Assembly (NCBI RefSeq): GCF_003752505.1
Contig: NZ_RKHO01000001.1
Location: forward strand, 806,001 to 870,000
DNA from: Nocardioides aurantiacus
Lineage (GTDB): Bacteria; Actinomycetota; Actinomycetes; Propionibacteriales; Nocardioidaceae
Direction of reading: 5' to 3'
DNA: 64,000 nucleotides
The position numbers and the translations under genes were made by a program. Numbering within the stretch: the stretch's first letter is position 1; every line of letters starts with the position of its first letter. Shown here piece by piece: positions 44,160 to 54,843 of this stretch. The notes beneath the pieces were generated by a model that had not been told where the DNA came from, made no database searches, and was given only the letters and a program-made list of their open reading frames with translations.

Positions 44160-46124
44160 GTGAGCAACCTCGGCAACTTCGTGTGGGGCATCGCCGATCA
44201 GTTGCGGGGTGTGTACCGGCCCAGCCAGTACGGCAACGTCGTGCTCCCGATGACGATCCTGAGGCGTCTGGACTGCATCCTCGAACCCACCCGCGAGCAA
44301 GTCCGTGCCCTAGCCGAAACCGAGCCCCGGCCCGAGATCCTGGACGTGAAGGTGCGCCGTCAATTCGGGCTCCACTTCCACAACACGTCCGCCTACGACC
44401 TGACCCGGCTCAAGAAAGACCCCGACGGGCTCCGCAACAATCTCATCGACTACATCTCGAAGTTCTCCGCCAACGTCGACGTGTTCGAACGGTTCAAGTT
44501 CGAGAACGAGATCGCCACCCTCGACGAAAACAACCGACTCCTCATCGTCGTCCAGCAGTTCGCCGACATCGACCTCCACCCCGACGTGGTCTCCAACGCC
44601 GAAATGGGCGACCTCTTCGAAGAACTCATCCGCAAGTTCGCCGAAGCCTCCAACGAGACCGCCGGTGAACACTTCACCCCACGTGACGCCATCCGCCTAG
44701 CCGTCGACCTCGTATTCGCCGAAGACTCCGACGCCCTCACTGAGAAGGGCGTCGTCCGGTCCGTCTACGACCCCACCGCAGGCACCGGCGGCATGCTCTC
44801 CGTCGCCGACGAACACCTCAAGTCACGCAACCCCGACGCCCGCCTCAACCTCTACGGGCAAGAAATCAACGACCAGTCCTACGCCATCTGCAAGAGCGAC
44901 ATGATCGCCAAGGGCCAAGACGCCGGGAACATCAAGCGAGGCGACACCCTCGCCGACGACCTGTTCGCCGGGCGCACCTTTGACTACTGCCTCTCCAACC
45001 CGCCCTACGGCGTCGACTGGAAGTCATCCCAGGAAGCCGTCCTCGCCGAGTACAACCACGGCGGCTCCTACTCCCGCTTCCCCGGCGGACTGCCACCCAT
45101 CAGCGACGGCCAGATGCTCTTCCTGCAACATCTCGCCACCAAGATGCGCCCCGTCGAAGACGGCGGAGGCAGAGCAGCCATCGTCCTCAACGGCTCCCCG
45201 CTCTTCTCCGGCGGAGCCGGATCCGGGCCCAGTGAGATCCGTCGCTACCTGCTCGAAAACGACCTCGTCGAAGCCATCGTCGCCCTACCGACCAACATGT
45301 TCTACAACACCGGCATCGCCACCTACATCTGGCTCCTCGACAACACCAAGCAGCCCGAACGCGTCGGCAAGGTGCAACTCATCGACGGCACCAGCATGTA
45401 CGCAAAGATGCGCAAGAGCCTCGGCTCCAAAAACCGCGAACTGACCGACGAAGGCCGCGAAACCATCCTCTGGCTCTACGACGAACTAGCCGAGGACAAG
45501 CGGTCCAACACCCTCACCAACGATCAGTTCGGCTACTGGACCATTACCGTCGAGCGACCCCTCCGCCTCAACTTCGCCTGCACCACTGAACGGATTGAAG
45601 CAGCCCTCGCTGTCAAGGCGCTCAAGGCCGTGGACCACGCACGTCTTCGCGAGACCCTCGAATCGTTCGGCGCTGAGACCTACACGAACCGTGAGGAGTT
45701 CCTGAGGGATCTGAACCCGCTTCTTCGTCAGCATGGTGTCGTCCTGACTACCCCGCAGCGGAAGACGCTGTGGCTTGCTCTCGGTGTGCACGACGACAAC
45801 GCCGATGTTTGCTGCGACAAGAACGGCAACCCCGAGCCCGACCCCGCACTCCGCGACACCGAGAACGTCCCATTCACTTATGACGGTAATGCCGACGGAG
45901 TGCACGGTCGCGACACCACTATCGCGTCTTACTTGGAAGCGGAGTTGTTGCCGCATGTCCCAGACGCATGGGTAGACGCCTCGAAGAGCAAAGTCGGTTA
46001 CGAGATTCCTTTCACGCGGATCTTCTACAAATTTCAGCCGCCGCGAACGCTGGAAGAGATTGATGCCGATCTTGAGGACCGGGTCGCGCGGGTCCTCGAC
46101 ATGCTGCGCGAGGTTGAGGCATGA
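44160..46124 (+). CDS. hsdM: type I restriction-modification methyltransferase HsdM
   Basis: The N6-adenine methyltransferase subunit of a type I system, 654 aa. The N-terminal helical domain reads GIADQLRGVYRPSQYGNVVL. Motif I DPTAGTGGML is near residue 204, and motif IV SNPPYGVDW near 280. With HsdS it methylates the host target. The gene begins with GTG 44160 (AAGGGAG upstream) and overlaps hsdS by ATGA. The C-terminal 130 residues form a charged extension. Confidence 0.95.
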   Translation: MSNLGNFVWGIADQLRGVYRPSQYGNVVLPMTILRRLDCILEPTREQVRALAETEPRPEILDVKVRRQFGLHFHNTSAYDLTRLKKDPDGLRNNLIDYISKFSANVDVFERFKFENEIATLDENNRLLIVVQQFADIDLHPDVVSNAEMGDLFEELIRKFAEASNETAGEHFTPRDAIRLAVDLVFAEDSDALTEKGVVRSVYDPTAGTGGMLSVADEHLKSRNPDARLNLYGQEINDQSYAICKSDMIAKGQDAGNIKRGDTLADDLFAGRTFDYCLSNPPYGVDWKSSQEAVLAEYNHGGSYSRFPGGLPPISDGQMLFLQHLATKMRPVEDGGGRAAIVLNGSPLFSGGAGSGPSEIRRYLLENDLVEAIVALPTNMFYNTGIATYIWLLDNTKQPERVGKVQLIDGTSMYAKMRKSLGSKNRELTDEGRETILWLYDELAEDKRSNTLTNDQFGYWTITVERPLRLNFACTTERIEAALAVKALKAVDHARLRETLESFGAETYTNREEFLRDLNPLLRQHGVVLTTPQRKTLWLALGVHDDNADVCCDKNGNPEPDPALRDTENVPFTYDGNADGVHGRDTTIASYLEAELLPHVPDAWVDASKSKVGYEIPFTRIFYKFQPPRTLEEIDADLEDRVARVLDMLREVEA

Positions 46125-47428
46125 CGCTCCGGACGTACGACAGATACCGGATGAGCGACGTGCCTTGGGTGAATCGGATCCCAGCAGCGTGGGGGACGGT
46201 CCCATTCTTCACCGTGATGCGGGAGTGCAAGCGCTCTAATGCAGGGATGGTCGAGGCCAATCTCCTTTCGTTGAGTTTCGGTCGCATTGTTCGCAAAGAC
46301 ATCGACTCGCTTGGGGGGCTTCTCCCCGAGTCTTTTGGGACCTATCAGATCGTCGAGCCTGGAGATTTGGTCTTCCGGTTTACAGACCTACAAAATGATC
46401 AGCGCAGTCTCCGAACCGCGATATCAAATGAGCGGGGCATCATCACCTCCGCGTACGGCGTCGCGACCCCCACGGGCATTGAGCCTCGATACGCGAACTA
46501 CCTCATGAGGGCTTACGATGCTTCGAAAGTCTTCTACGCCTTCGGTGGTGGGGTTCGCCAGTCCATCAAACTTTCCGACGTGGCTCGAATGCCGGTGCTG
46601 CTTCCGTCGGAGGATGAGCAGCGTTCCATTTCCGCATATCTTGACCGAGAGACTTCGAAGATCGACGCGCTTATTGCGGAGCAGGAGGGTTTGCTTACGG
46701 TCTCGCGCGAACGGCGGAGGGCGCTCATCTCTCATGCCGTGGTGTCCGGCCTGGACCGCGCCGCGCCGGTGAAGAAGGTGGCAGTAGGAGAAACGGCGTG
46801 GGAGGTCCCATCTCACTGGCCCGTGTTGCCCCTGCGCTACACGCTGAGGTACCAGGAGGGGCCGGGGATCTTGGCAGCAGACTTCCGGGACGCAGGTGTG
46901 CCACTACTGCGCATCAGCGGGGTAAGGACCGCCGTGGCAACGCTGGAGGGTTGCAACCATCTCGACCCCGACATGGTCGCCCAAAAGTGGTCCCATTTCC
47001 GTGTTGACCGTGGCGATCTGTTGATTAGTGCGAGCGCGAGCATGGGCACTGTCTCAAAGGTGGACAGCGACGACGTGGTGGGAGCAGTCCCATACACCGG
47101 AATCATCAAGTTCACTCCGGGCGCAATGTCGGAAGACTTCATTCGCTGGTTTGTGGTTTCAAGCGAATTTCTTGAACAGGTCGAGGCGCTAAAGACGGGT
47201 TCGACAATTCAGCACTTCGGCCCCTCGCACCTGTCCCAAATGCGCGTTGCCTTGCCGCCTCGTGACGAGCAGGTCGGGATCGCCTCGTACCTCGATGAGC
47301 AGACAGCGAAGATTGATGGCCTGATCAGTGAGGCCGAGGGGATGGTTGCTGTGGCGAAGGAGCGTCGATCGGCGCTCATCGCGGCTGCGGTGACGGGTCA
47401 GATCGATGTCTCTGGGGAGGTGGCCTGA
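46121..47428 (+). CDS. hsdS: type I restriction specificity subunit HsdS
   Basis: The DNA-recognition subunit, 435 aa, made of two target-recognition domains each followed by a conserved helix. The two repeats are visible as LPSEDEQRSISAYLDRETSK (about 162) and LPPRDEQVGIASYLDEQTAK (about 382), both continuing into KERRSALI-like coils. The gene is the most AT-rich of the operon, which suggests recent acquisition. The start ATG overlaps hsdM by ATGA. Confidence 0.93.
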   Translation: MTLRTYDRYRMSDVPWVNRIPAAWGTVPFFTVMRECKRSNAGMVEANLLSLSFGRIVRKDIDSLGGLLPESFGTYQIVEPGDLVFRFTDLQNDQRSLRTAISNERGIITSAYGVATPTGIEPRYANYLMRAYDASKVFYAFGGGVRQSIKLSDVARMPVLLPSEDEQRSISAYLDRETSKIDALIAEQEGLLTVSRERRRALISHAVVSGLDRAAPVKKVAVGETAWEVPSHWPVLPLRYTLRYQEGPGILAADFRDAGVPLLRISGVRTAVATLEGCNHLDPDMVAQKWSHFRVDRGDLLISASASMGTVSKVDSDDVVGAVPYTGIIKFTPGAMSEDFIRWFVVSSEFLEQVEALKTGSTIQHFGPSHLSQMRVALPPRDEQVGIASYLDEQTAKIDGLISEAEGMVAVAKERRSALIAAAVTGQIDVSGEVA

Positions 47429-47430
47429 TC

Positions 47431-50400
47431 ATGGCGCAGGAGCACGAAAGCGTGTTCGAGCAAGAGTTGTGCGAGTACCTCGCGACCCACGGGTGGTTGT
47501 ACTCGAAGAACGGTGAGGGGTACGACAAGGTCCGTGCGCTGTTCCCCGAGGACGTGTTCGGTTGGCTGGAGGACACGCAGCCGGAAGAGTTGGCGAAGGT
47601 CGTCAAGCCGGGTGCGTCTAGCGCTGACACGAGGAAGTCGAAGGACCTGTTCCTCGACAGGCTGGTGAAGGCGCTCGACGCACCTCTTGAGTCTGGTGGT
47701 GGCACGTTGAACGTGCTGCGTAAGGGGTTCAAGAAGACGCCTGCCAAGTTCCGGATGTGCGAGTTCAAGCCCGCCACCTCGTTGAACAAGGCGACGCTGG
47801 AGCGGTACGGCAAGGTGCGTCTGCGAGTGATGCGTCAGGTGCATTACTCGAAGCAGCGCCCTGCCGAGTCCATCGACTTGGTCTTCTTCGTCAACGGTCT
47901 TCCCGTGGGGACGATCGAGTTGAAGACCGACACCATGCAGACGGTCGAGGACGCGAAGAAGCAGTATCGAGACGACCGCCCAGTCAAGGGCGAACCTCTG
48001 CTGCAGTTTGGCTCGCGGGCGCTGGTGCACTTCGCGATGTCGAACGACGAGGTCTACATGACCACCAAATTGGCGGGCCAGGAGACGCACTTCTTGCCGT
48101 TCAACATGGGTCGCGATGGGGGAGCCGGTAACCCGGTCGTCCCCGGTACGTCGTCTACCTCCTACATGTGGGAGCGGGTACTCGATCGCGACGCCTGGCT
48201 CAACATCATCGGGAAGTTCCTGCACGTCGAAATCAAGGACGACATCGACCCGATCACCGGGGCGAAGTCAAAGAAGACGACGCTGCTGTTCCCGCGCTTC
48301 CATCAGTGGGAGTTGGTCACCAACCTGCTCGACACCGTCCAGGCCGAAGGACCAGGTCACCACTACCTCGGCGCACACTCAGCAGGATCCGGCAAGACCA
48401 ACAGCATCTCCTGGACCGCGCACGGTCTCTCAACCTTGCACGACGAGAACAACGAGAAGGTCTTCGACTCCGTCATCGTCGTCACCGACCGCACCGTGCT
48501 CGACGACCAGTTACAGGCCGCCATCAAGCAGATCGAAGGCACTGCAGGCACGGTCGCGAAGATCAACATCGACGAGGCGCGCAAGTCGGGGCAGACGTCA
48601 AAGTCCGGGCTGCTCGCCCAGCAGTTGGTGAACGGCAAGTTGATCATCATCGTAACGATGCAGACGTTCCCGTTCGCGATGGCAGAGATCGCCGCCAACA
48701 AGGGGCTGGCGCACAAGAAGTTCGCCATCATCGCCGACGAAGCGCACTCCTCACAGACCGGACGCACCAGTCAGCAGTTGCGCAAGGTGCTCACTGATGA
48801 GGAAGAGGCCGAACTCAAAGACGGTGGGGAGATCGACACCGAGGCTCTGCTCGCCGCCGAGATGGAGGATCGGGCCGACTCGCCGAACCTGTCGTTCTTC
48901 GCGTTCACCGCCACACCCAAGCCGAAGACGATGGAACTGTTCGGACGCAGGGACCCCAACGGCATCCCGCGCGCCTTCCACGAATACACGATGCGCCAGG
49001 CCATCGAGGAAGGGTTCATCCTCGACGTCCTCCAGAACTACACCACCTACGACACCGCATTCCGGATCGCCGAAAAGGCCAAGGCCACCGCCGCCACCGG
49101 GAAAACAAAGTTGTCCGAGGTCAAGGTCGTGGATGAGGTCGAAGCGACCAAGGGCCTCATGAAGTGGGTGTCCTTACACCCCACAAACGTCGCCCAGAAG
49201 GTCCAAATCATCGTCGAGCACTACCGCACCAACGTGCGTCACCTCATCGACGGGCACGCCAAAGCCATGGTCGTCACCTCGTCGCGTGAGGCAGCCGTCC
49301 GCTACAAGGAAGCCATCGACGCCTACATCAAGAAGCGCGGCTACACCGACATCGCCACCCTCATCGCGTTCTCTGGCTCCATCGAGGTCGACGGTGTCAC
49401 GTTCCCCGGCGTCGAGCCCCCGTACACCGAGGGCAACCTCAACACGCAACTCAAGGGCCGGTCGCTCCCGAAGGCGTTCGCCACAGATGAGTTCCAGATC
49501 ATGCTGGTCGCAAACAAGTTCCAGACCGGGTTCGACCAGCCCCTGCTCTGCGCCATGTACGTCGACAAGCGCCTCTCTGGCGTCACCACCGTCCAGACGC
49601 TCTCTCGGCTCAACCGCACCTACGCGGCGGGCGGGAAGGACACCACCTACGTCCTTGACTTCGTCAACGACCCCGACGAGATCCTTGCCGACTTCAAGGT
49701 CTACTACGAGACCGCCACCCTCGAAGGCGAAACCGACCCCGACCTCGTGCACGACCTCCAAGCGAAGTTAGACAACGCTGGCATCTACACGACCGCTGAG
49801 GTCGACGCGTTCGCTGAGGCGTACGTGGGAGGCAAGGGGAACTCCGCCATCCAAGCGCCGTTGAAGGCCGCCAAGGACCGCTTCAACGACCGCTACAACG
49901 TCGCCGTCGCGGCCGACGACAAGGCCACGGTCGACGACCTGGACGTGTTCCGAAAAGACGTCGGTTCCTTCATCCGGCTTTACGACTTCCTTTCCCAGAT
50001 CGTCAACTACCAGGACACCGACCTAGAGAAGCGATCCCTCTACCTGCGGTTCCTCGCCCGCCAGATCACCGCCAAGAACCGCAACCAAGAAGTCGACTTC
50101 TCCACCGTCGAACTGACCCACATCAAGCAGACCCGCACCGCCGACCGCAGCCTCGACCTCGGCACCGGGGAAGCCAAGGGCCTCAAGCCCATTACGGCCA
50201 CCGGCTCCGGGCAGTCGCGCGACCCCAACATGGTTCGTCTCGAAGCAATCCTCGCCAAGGTCAACGACCTGTTCGCCGGGGAAGACTTCACCGTCGCTGA
50301 GCAACGCTCCTGGGTCGAAGGGGTCGTCACCGTCCTCATGGACGACGACACCATCCAGACCCAAGCAACCAACAACTCCAAGAAGCAGTTCATGGAGTCA

Positions 50401-50565
50401 CCTGACCTCAACGACGCCGTCGTCGAAGCCGTCCTGGGGAACCAGACCAGCCACAACAAGATGGCCGACATCTTCTTCACCGAGGACAAGATCAAGGTCG
50501 CACTCGTGCATCTCCTCGGAGAACTCGTCCACGAAAACATCAAGGCCGAGGAGCAACCCGCATGA
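47431..50565 (+). CDS. hsdR: type I restriction endonuclease HsdR
   Basis: The motor and nuclease subunit, 1044 aa. The PD-(D/E)XK-type nuclease is near the N-terminus, with PVGTIELKTD at about residue 157. The helicase has Walker A AHSAGSGKT (about 315) and the DEAH-type ADEAHSSQTG (about 435). Later motifs include NKFQTGFDQPLL and LSRLNRT. It cuts unmodified DNA after translocation. It starts 2 nt after hsdS and overlaps the next gene by ATGA. Confidence 0.95.
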   Translation: MAQEHESVFEQELCEYLATHGWLYSKNGEGYDKVRALFPEDVFGWLEDTQPEELAKVVKPGASSADTRKSKDLFLDRLVKALDAPLESGGGTLNVLRKGFKKTPAKFRMCEFKPATSLNKATLERYGKVRLRVMRQVHYSKQRPAESIDLVFFVNGLPVGTIELKTDTMQTVEDAKKQYRDDRPVKGEPLLQFGSRALVHFAMSNDEVYMTTKLAGQETHFLPFNMGRDGGAGNPVVPGTSSTSYMWERVLDRDAWLNIIGKFLHVEIKDDIDPITGAKSKKTTLLFPRFHQWELVTNLLDTVQAEGPGHHYLGAHSAGSGKTNSISWTAHGLSTLHDENNEKVFDSVIVVTDRTVLDDQLQAAIKQIEGTAGTVAKINIDEARKSGQTSKSGLLAQQLVNGKLIIIVTMQTFPFAMAEIAANKGLAHKKFAIIADEAHSSQTGRTSQQLRKVLTDEEEAELKDGGEIDTEALLAAEMEDRADSPNLSFFAFTATPKPKTMELFGRRDPNGIPRAFHEYTMRQAIEEGFILDVLQNYTTYDTAFRIAEKAKATAATGKTKLSEVKVVDEVEATKGLMKWVSLHPTNVAQKVQIIVEHYRTNVRHLIDGHAKAMVVTSSREAAVRYKEAIDAYIKKRGYTDIATLIAFSGSIEVDGVTFPGVEPPYTEGNLNTQLKGRSLPKAFATDEFQIMLVANKFQTGFDQPLLCAMYVDKRLSGVTTVQTLSRLNRTYAAGGKDTTYVLDFVNDPDEILADFKVYYETATLEGETDPDLVHDLQAKLDNAGIYTTAEVDAFAEAYVGGKGNSAIQAPLKAAKDRFNDRYNVAVAADDKATVDDLDVFRKDVGSFIRLYDFLSQIVNYQDTDLEKRSLYLRFLARQITAKNRNQEVDFSTVELTHIKQTRTADRSLDLGTGEAKGLKPITATGSGQSRDPNMVRLEAILAKVNDLFAGEDFTVAEQRSWVEGVVTVLMDDDTIQTQATNNSKKQFMESPDLNDAVVEAVLGNQTSHNKMADIFFTEDKIKVALVHLLGELVHENIKAEEQPA

Positions 50566-53267
50566 GCGCCGACGGCAAGAACCTGAGTTGGGCTTTGATG
50601 AACGCAACCCGAGGCGTGGGGGTCGAGCGGGGCGTCGACCTCGTGCTGCACGCACTGTTCGTTCGCTGGCTCACGACGCAGGCCGACGGGGAAAGTCGCT
50701 GGCGAGAACTAGGCGCATCTAGCAACGACGACGACCTGGCTCACCGGTTCGCGCGGCTGGACATCTTTCGAGAGACGTCCAGCGACTCGCGGCTTGACGA
50801 TGCTGACGCCTACCGGCAGACCCTGCGCTCCATCCTGCACACCATTGACGACTCGATCCCGTGGTCCCTCGACATTGCAGAGCAACGGGAACAGATTGCC
50901 GACGCGTTCGACGAGACACTCGAACACCTCTCGCGGTTGGGAAAACAATCGGGAGAGTCAGACACACCACGGTCCCTTGCGGACCTAATGGCAGCGCTAA
51001 CCGTGCGTCCGGGTGACTCCGTCCTCGATCCAGTGTGCGGTAACGGGACCGGGTTGCTGACGGCTGCCCGAGTCCAACCGAACGTCAGCGTGTCCGGGTT
51101 CGACATCAACCAGCGGGTCGCCCGACGCGCGTCGATGCGCCTCATGATTCATGGCGTCGAAACCGGCAGTGGATTCGGCGTGTGGTGTGCCGACGCCTTC
51201 AACGAACCGCAAACCGGACTTGCAGATGTAGTGCTCGCTCAGCCCCCGTGGGGGCTCACGTTCACCGACCCGCAACGTGACACCATCCGAACCTTGGCAG
51301 GTGGGGCGCTGTCAGGTAAGGCTTCAGCACCTAAGGGCGACATGCCATGGGTCCTGCTGGCGCTTGACGCCCTCAAGCCGGACGGTCGTGCGGCGCTTGT
51401 CCTCTCAGGCAGCAGCCTTGTCCCCCGCAACCGCGAGAACTACGAGTACCTGCTCCGCAGAGGAGCCATCGAAGCAATCATTTCGTTACCGACCGGCGTC
51501 TTCCGTCACACCAGCATTGCCACGGCCTTGTGGCTGTTCCGCGAACCTACGACCCGCAACACAGCAAGTTCGTTGGCCCTGATCGACGCTCAGACGTTGA
51601 TGCAGACGACTGACGATGGCCGAGTCGAGATCACTCCCAACACCATTGGCGCACTCGTTGACATCGTCACCGAGTTCCGTAGGACCGGCACCGTGGCCGC
51701 TCCCTCGCACGTTGCACGTAGCGTCGGGACGAACGAACTCCGGCTCGACCGAGGGCTGAACCCCGGCCTGTACTTGGATGAGCCGCCAGAGGAGCAAGTC
51801 ACCCACCCTGCCCCTGACCGCACGCTTCTCACGCAGATTGAACTCAGCAACTTCAAGGCTTTCGGGGCACCGACTCAGGTGCCACTCGCCCCACTCACGC
51901 TGGTGTACGGCGCAAACTCGGCCGGTAAGTCAACTCTTGTGCAGTCACTCCTGTTGTTGAAGCAATCCCTTGCCTCCGACGCTCTTGTCACGCAAGGCTC
52001 GCTGCTCAACGTAGGCGGATTCCGAGGCCTTGTTCACCGACATGGTGATGACCCGGTGACGGTGGCTTTCACCTACGGCACGCTCCCGACGTGGATCCCA
52101 GAACGAGGCACTCCGGATCCCAGCCTCACACGACAGGTGGGATGGACCTTCGAGAGCAACGGCACAGGTCAGGGCGCGGTCACTCAGGTAGCCATTCAGT
52201 TCGGTGAATACCGCCTGGTCTTCCGAAAAGACCCCGGGGCTACCGACTTCGCCCTAAGCCGCGCGGAACTGGACGAGGTAGTCAAGGGCGTTGCAAGCGG
52301 CACCCTGCTCTATCCATTCGATGCTCGCCACTATCAAGACGGTGATGACGCAGAGCAAGCCCGACGGCACAAGGGACGCCAGCAGAACGCCAAGCGCACT
52401 CTGCGAATCCTTGAACGCGACGGCATCGAGACCATCGACGTCCGCGCCAACGGCATCCTGCCCACCAGTGAAGTATTACTTCGCCCCTCACGGTCAGGCA
52501 TCTCGAACCACGAGCAGGGCATCGTTGACTCCTACGTCAACCGGACAGCCAAACTCGCCGGAGGCGTCTCCGCTGAGGTGGCCCAACTCCTCGACAGCCT
52601 CGTCTGGCTTGGGCCGCTGCGTTCAGCGCCGCAGCGCGTCTACGACCGCGCCGACACCAGTTCCACACCCGGCGACGGTCGCCACGTAGCCATCTACCTG
52701 TTTGACCACACCACCGTCGTCACACAAGTCAACGAGTGGCTCAAACGGCTAGAAGTGCCCTACACGCTCGACGTGGTCCCGGTGAACGCAGGCAACTCCT
52801 CCCACCTGATCGGCGACCTCGTTGCCATCTCGCTGTTCGACAGCCGGAGTGGCGTCAACGTCACGCCCGCCGACGTTGGGTTCGGGATCAGCCAAGTCCT
52901 TCCCATCGTCGTGGAAGTCCTCTCCCGCCGCGACAGCGTGGTCGCTATCGAGCAACCCGAAACCCACCTGCACCCGCGCCTACAGGCACGGCTGGCAGAC
53001 CTCTTCATCGACACCACCCAAGAAGGCGGCCAGGGCAACCAACTCATCGTCGAAACCCACAGTGAGCACCTCATGTTGAGGGTGCAGCGACGCATCCGAG
53101 AGGGCAGCCTCGACCCACGCAACGTGTCCGTCGTCTACGTAGACCAAGGACCCCAAGGGGACACCACGGTGAAACCCCTCCGCCTGAGCGATGAGGGCGA
53201 GTTCCTCGACGAGTGGCCTGACGGGTTCTTCGACGAGCGTCTTGACGAACTGTTCGGTGAGTTCTGA
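50562..53267 (+). CDS. HsdM-like methyltransferase domain fused to an ABC-type ATPase (DUF3696-like)
   Basis: A 901-aa fusion. Residues 1-400 resemble HsdM: GVDLVLHALFVRWL at the start, motif I LDPVCGNGTGLL (about 156), then AQPPWG (about 226) where NPPY is expected, so catalytic activity is doubtful. Residues 425-901 are an SMC/OLD-like ATPase: NFKAFG, Walker A GANSAGKST (about 450), Walker B VAIEQPETHLHP (about 795), then VETHSEHLMLR and the DUF3696-type end WPDGFFDERLDELF. It overlaps hsdR and its partner gene, so it belongs to the restriction operon. Confidence 0.75.
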   Translation: MSADGKNLSWALMNATRGVGVERGVDLVLHALFVRWLTTQADGESRWRELGASSNDDDLAHRFARLDIFRETSSDSRLDDADAYRQTLRSILHTIDDSIPWSLDIAEQREQIADAFDETLEHLSRLGKQSGESDTPRSLADLMAALTVRPGDSVLDPVCGNGTGLLTAARVQPNVSVSGFDINQRVARRASMRLMIHGVETGSGFGVWCADAFNEPQTGLADVVLAQPPWGLTFTDPQRDTIRTLAGGALSGKASAPKGDMPWVLLALDALKPDGRAALVLSGSSLVPRNRENYEYLLRRGAIEAIISLPTGVFRHTSIATALWLFREPTTRNTASSLALIDAQTLMQTTDDGRVEITPNTIGALVDIVTEFRRTGTVAAPSHVARSVGTNELRLDRGLNPGLYLDEPPEEQVTHPAPDRTLLTQIELSNFKAFGAPTQVPLAPLTLVYGANSAGKSTLVQSLLLLKQSLASDALVTQGSLLNVGGFRGLVHRHGDDPVTVAFTYGTLPTWIPERGTPDPSLTRQVGWTFESNGTGQGAVTQVAIQFGEYRLVFRKDPGATDFALSRAELDEVVKGVASGTLLYPFDARHYQDGDDAEQARRHKGRQQNAKRTLRILERDGIETIDVRANGILPTSEVLLRPSRSGISNHEQGIVDSYVNRTAKLAGGVSAEVAQLLDSLVWLGPLRSAPQRVYDRADTSSTPGDGRHVAIYLFDHTTVVTQVNEWLKRLEVPYTLDVVPVNAGNSSHLIGDLVAISLFDSRSGVNVTPADVGFGISQVLPIVVEVLSRRDSVVAIEQPETHLHPRLQARLADLFIDTTQEGGQGNQLIVETHSEHLMLRVQRRIREGSLDPRNVSVVYVDQGPQGDTTVKPLRLSDEGEFLDEWPDGFFDERLDELFGEF

Positions 53268-53940
53268 TGTACGCCCGTGTTGCCGTTGCGTCCAACTCGC
53301 TCGACCTCGGCACACTGCCGCCGCCGGTTGCCAACGCGTTGCACGGCACGCTCATCGAGATGCTCCTCGCACATGGACGGCTCGTGTTCACAAGCCAAGG
53401 TGAAGCACTGGAATTCGTGCGGGCCATCAAGACCACCGAAGGCATGCCACCTGGAGCCCGGACACGCTGGACGGCAGCCTTAATGCAACTCAGACAATCG
53501 GGCCGGGTGGTTTTCACTGACCCTCCCGGGCCAGCCACGCTCGCCAGCGTCACCACCTTGGACGGCGTACGTGCACAGTGGGGAGGACAAACCGACGTCG
53601 CAGTCATCGCCGACAGCGCATGCCTCTCATTAGGCGTGCCCGCCAACACCGGCATCCTCAGCGACCCGACGTTGAACCCCGACCTTGCCGTTCCAGCCGC
53701 CGCGCCAGACGCCCCCGCTCTGGCCCGCCTACAACTTCTTCAACAGCACCCCGTCGCAGCGCACGGCAGCAGCCGCAAGAAGTTCTGGAAGTCGGTCCTA
53801 GAGCCCGTAGCCACCGACGCTCACACGGCCACGCTCCTCGACGGGTACCTCTTCAAGCGACTCAGCGAAATCCACCACGGGTCCGTCACAGAGCCCCTAG
53901 GCGGTGAAGGGTCTGCTGCACGAACGGGTGACAGTTTTGG

Positions 53941-54843
53941 TTAGGCCGCCTGGGTGGCGGTTGGAGTCATGATCAGCTCGTATTCGACCGGGGTCAATCG
54001 CCCGAGAGCAGCCTGTCTCCGGCGCCGGTGGTAGGTCCTCTCGATCCACCTGACGATCGCGATCCTCAGCTCTTCACGGGTGGCCCAGGGGTGGCGGTCG
54101 AGGACGTTCTTCTGCAGCAGCGAGAAGAAGCTCTCCATGGCTGCGTTGTCGCCGGCTGCGCCGACGCGGCCCATCGAGCCGACCATGTCGTGGCGGTTGA
54201 GCGCGTGGACGAACTTGCGGCTTCGAAATTGCGATCCTCGGTCGGTGTGCAGGACACAACCGGCCACCTTGCCGCGGCGAGCGACTGCGTCGTTCAGCGC
54301 AGCGACCGCGAGCCGGGACTTCATCCGTGAGTCGATCGAGTAGCCGACGATGCGGTTGGAGCAGACGTCCTTGATCGCGCAGACGTAGAGCTTGCCCTCC
54401 CCGGTCCAGTGCTCGGTGATGTCGGCCAGCCACAGCTCGTTCGGGCCGGTGGCGGTGAACTCGTGGCGGATCCTGCCTTGGTCGTCGACCACGGCGCAGC
54501 GGTCGTCGTGCACCGGCGGGCCCGGCTTCTTCCCGTTCCTGCCGCGCTTCTTCCCGAACGCCGACCACCAACCGAGGTCGGAGCAGATCCGCCACGCGGT
54601 CCGCTCGGCCATCGGCTCACCTGCGCCGCGGGCTTCGTCGAGGAGGAACCGGTAGCCGAACTCGGGGTCGTCGCGGTGGGCGTCGAACAACGCGTTCGCC
54701 CGGTAGGCCGCGGTCAGCTCGGCATCGGTGACCGGATTGACCAGCCAGCGGTAGTAGGGCTGGCGAGCGATCTTCAGCACCCGGCACGTCACCGCGACGG
54801 GGACCCCATCGGCGGCCAGCTCGCGGACGAGCGGGTACATCAT
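53941..54843 (-). CDS. IS3-family transposase OrfB (DDE)
   Basis: The catalytic half of the transposase, 300 aa. The DDE residues lie in LADITEHWTGEGKLYV (Asp), CVLHTDRGSQFRS (Asp) and NAAMESFFSLLQKN (Glu), the last being the usual D-35-E spacing. The N-terminal HTH_21 domain contains FGYRFLLDEARGAGEPM. The start ATG overlaps the orfA stop. A -1 frameshift in AAAA would fuse it to OrfA. Confidence 0.92.
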   Translation of the reverse strand: MMYPLVRELAADGVPVAVTCRVLKIARQPYYRWLVNPVTDAELTAAYRANALFDAHRDDPEFGYRFLLDEARGAGEPMAERTAWRICSDLGWWSAFGKKRGRNGKKPGPPVHDDRCAVVDDQGRIRHEFTATGPNELWLADITEHWTGEGKLYVCAIKDVCSNRIVGYSIDSRMKSRLAVAALNDAVARRGKVAGCVLHTDRGSQFRSRKFVHALNRHDMVGSMGRVGAAGDNAAMESFFSLLQKNVLDRHPWATREELRIAIVRWIERTYHRRRRQAALGRLTPVEYELIMTPTATQAA

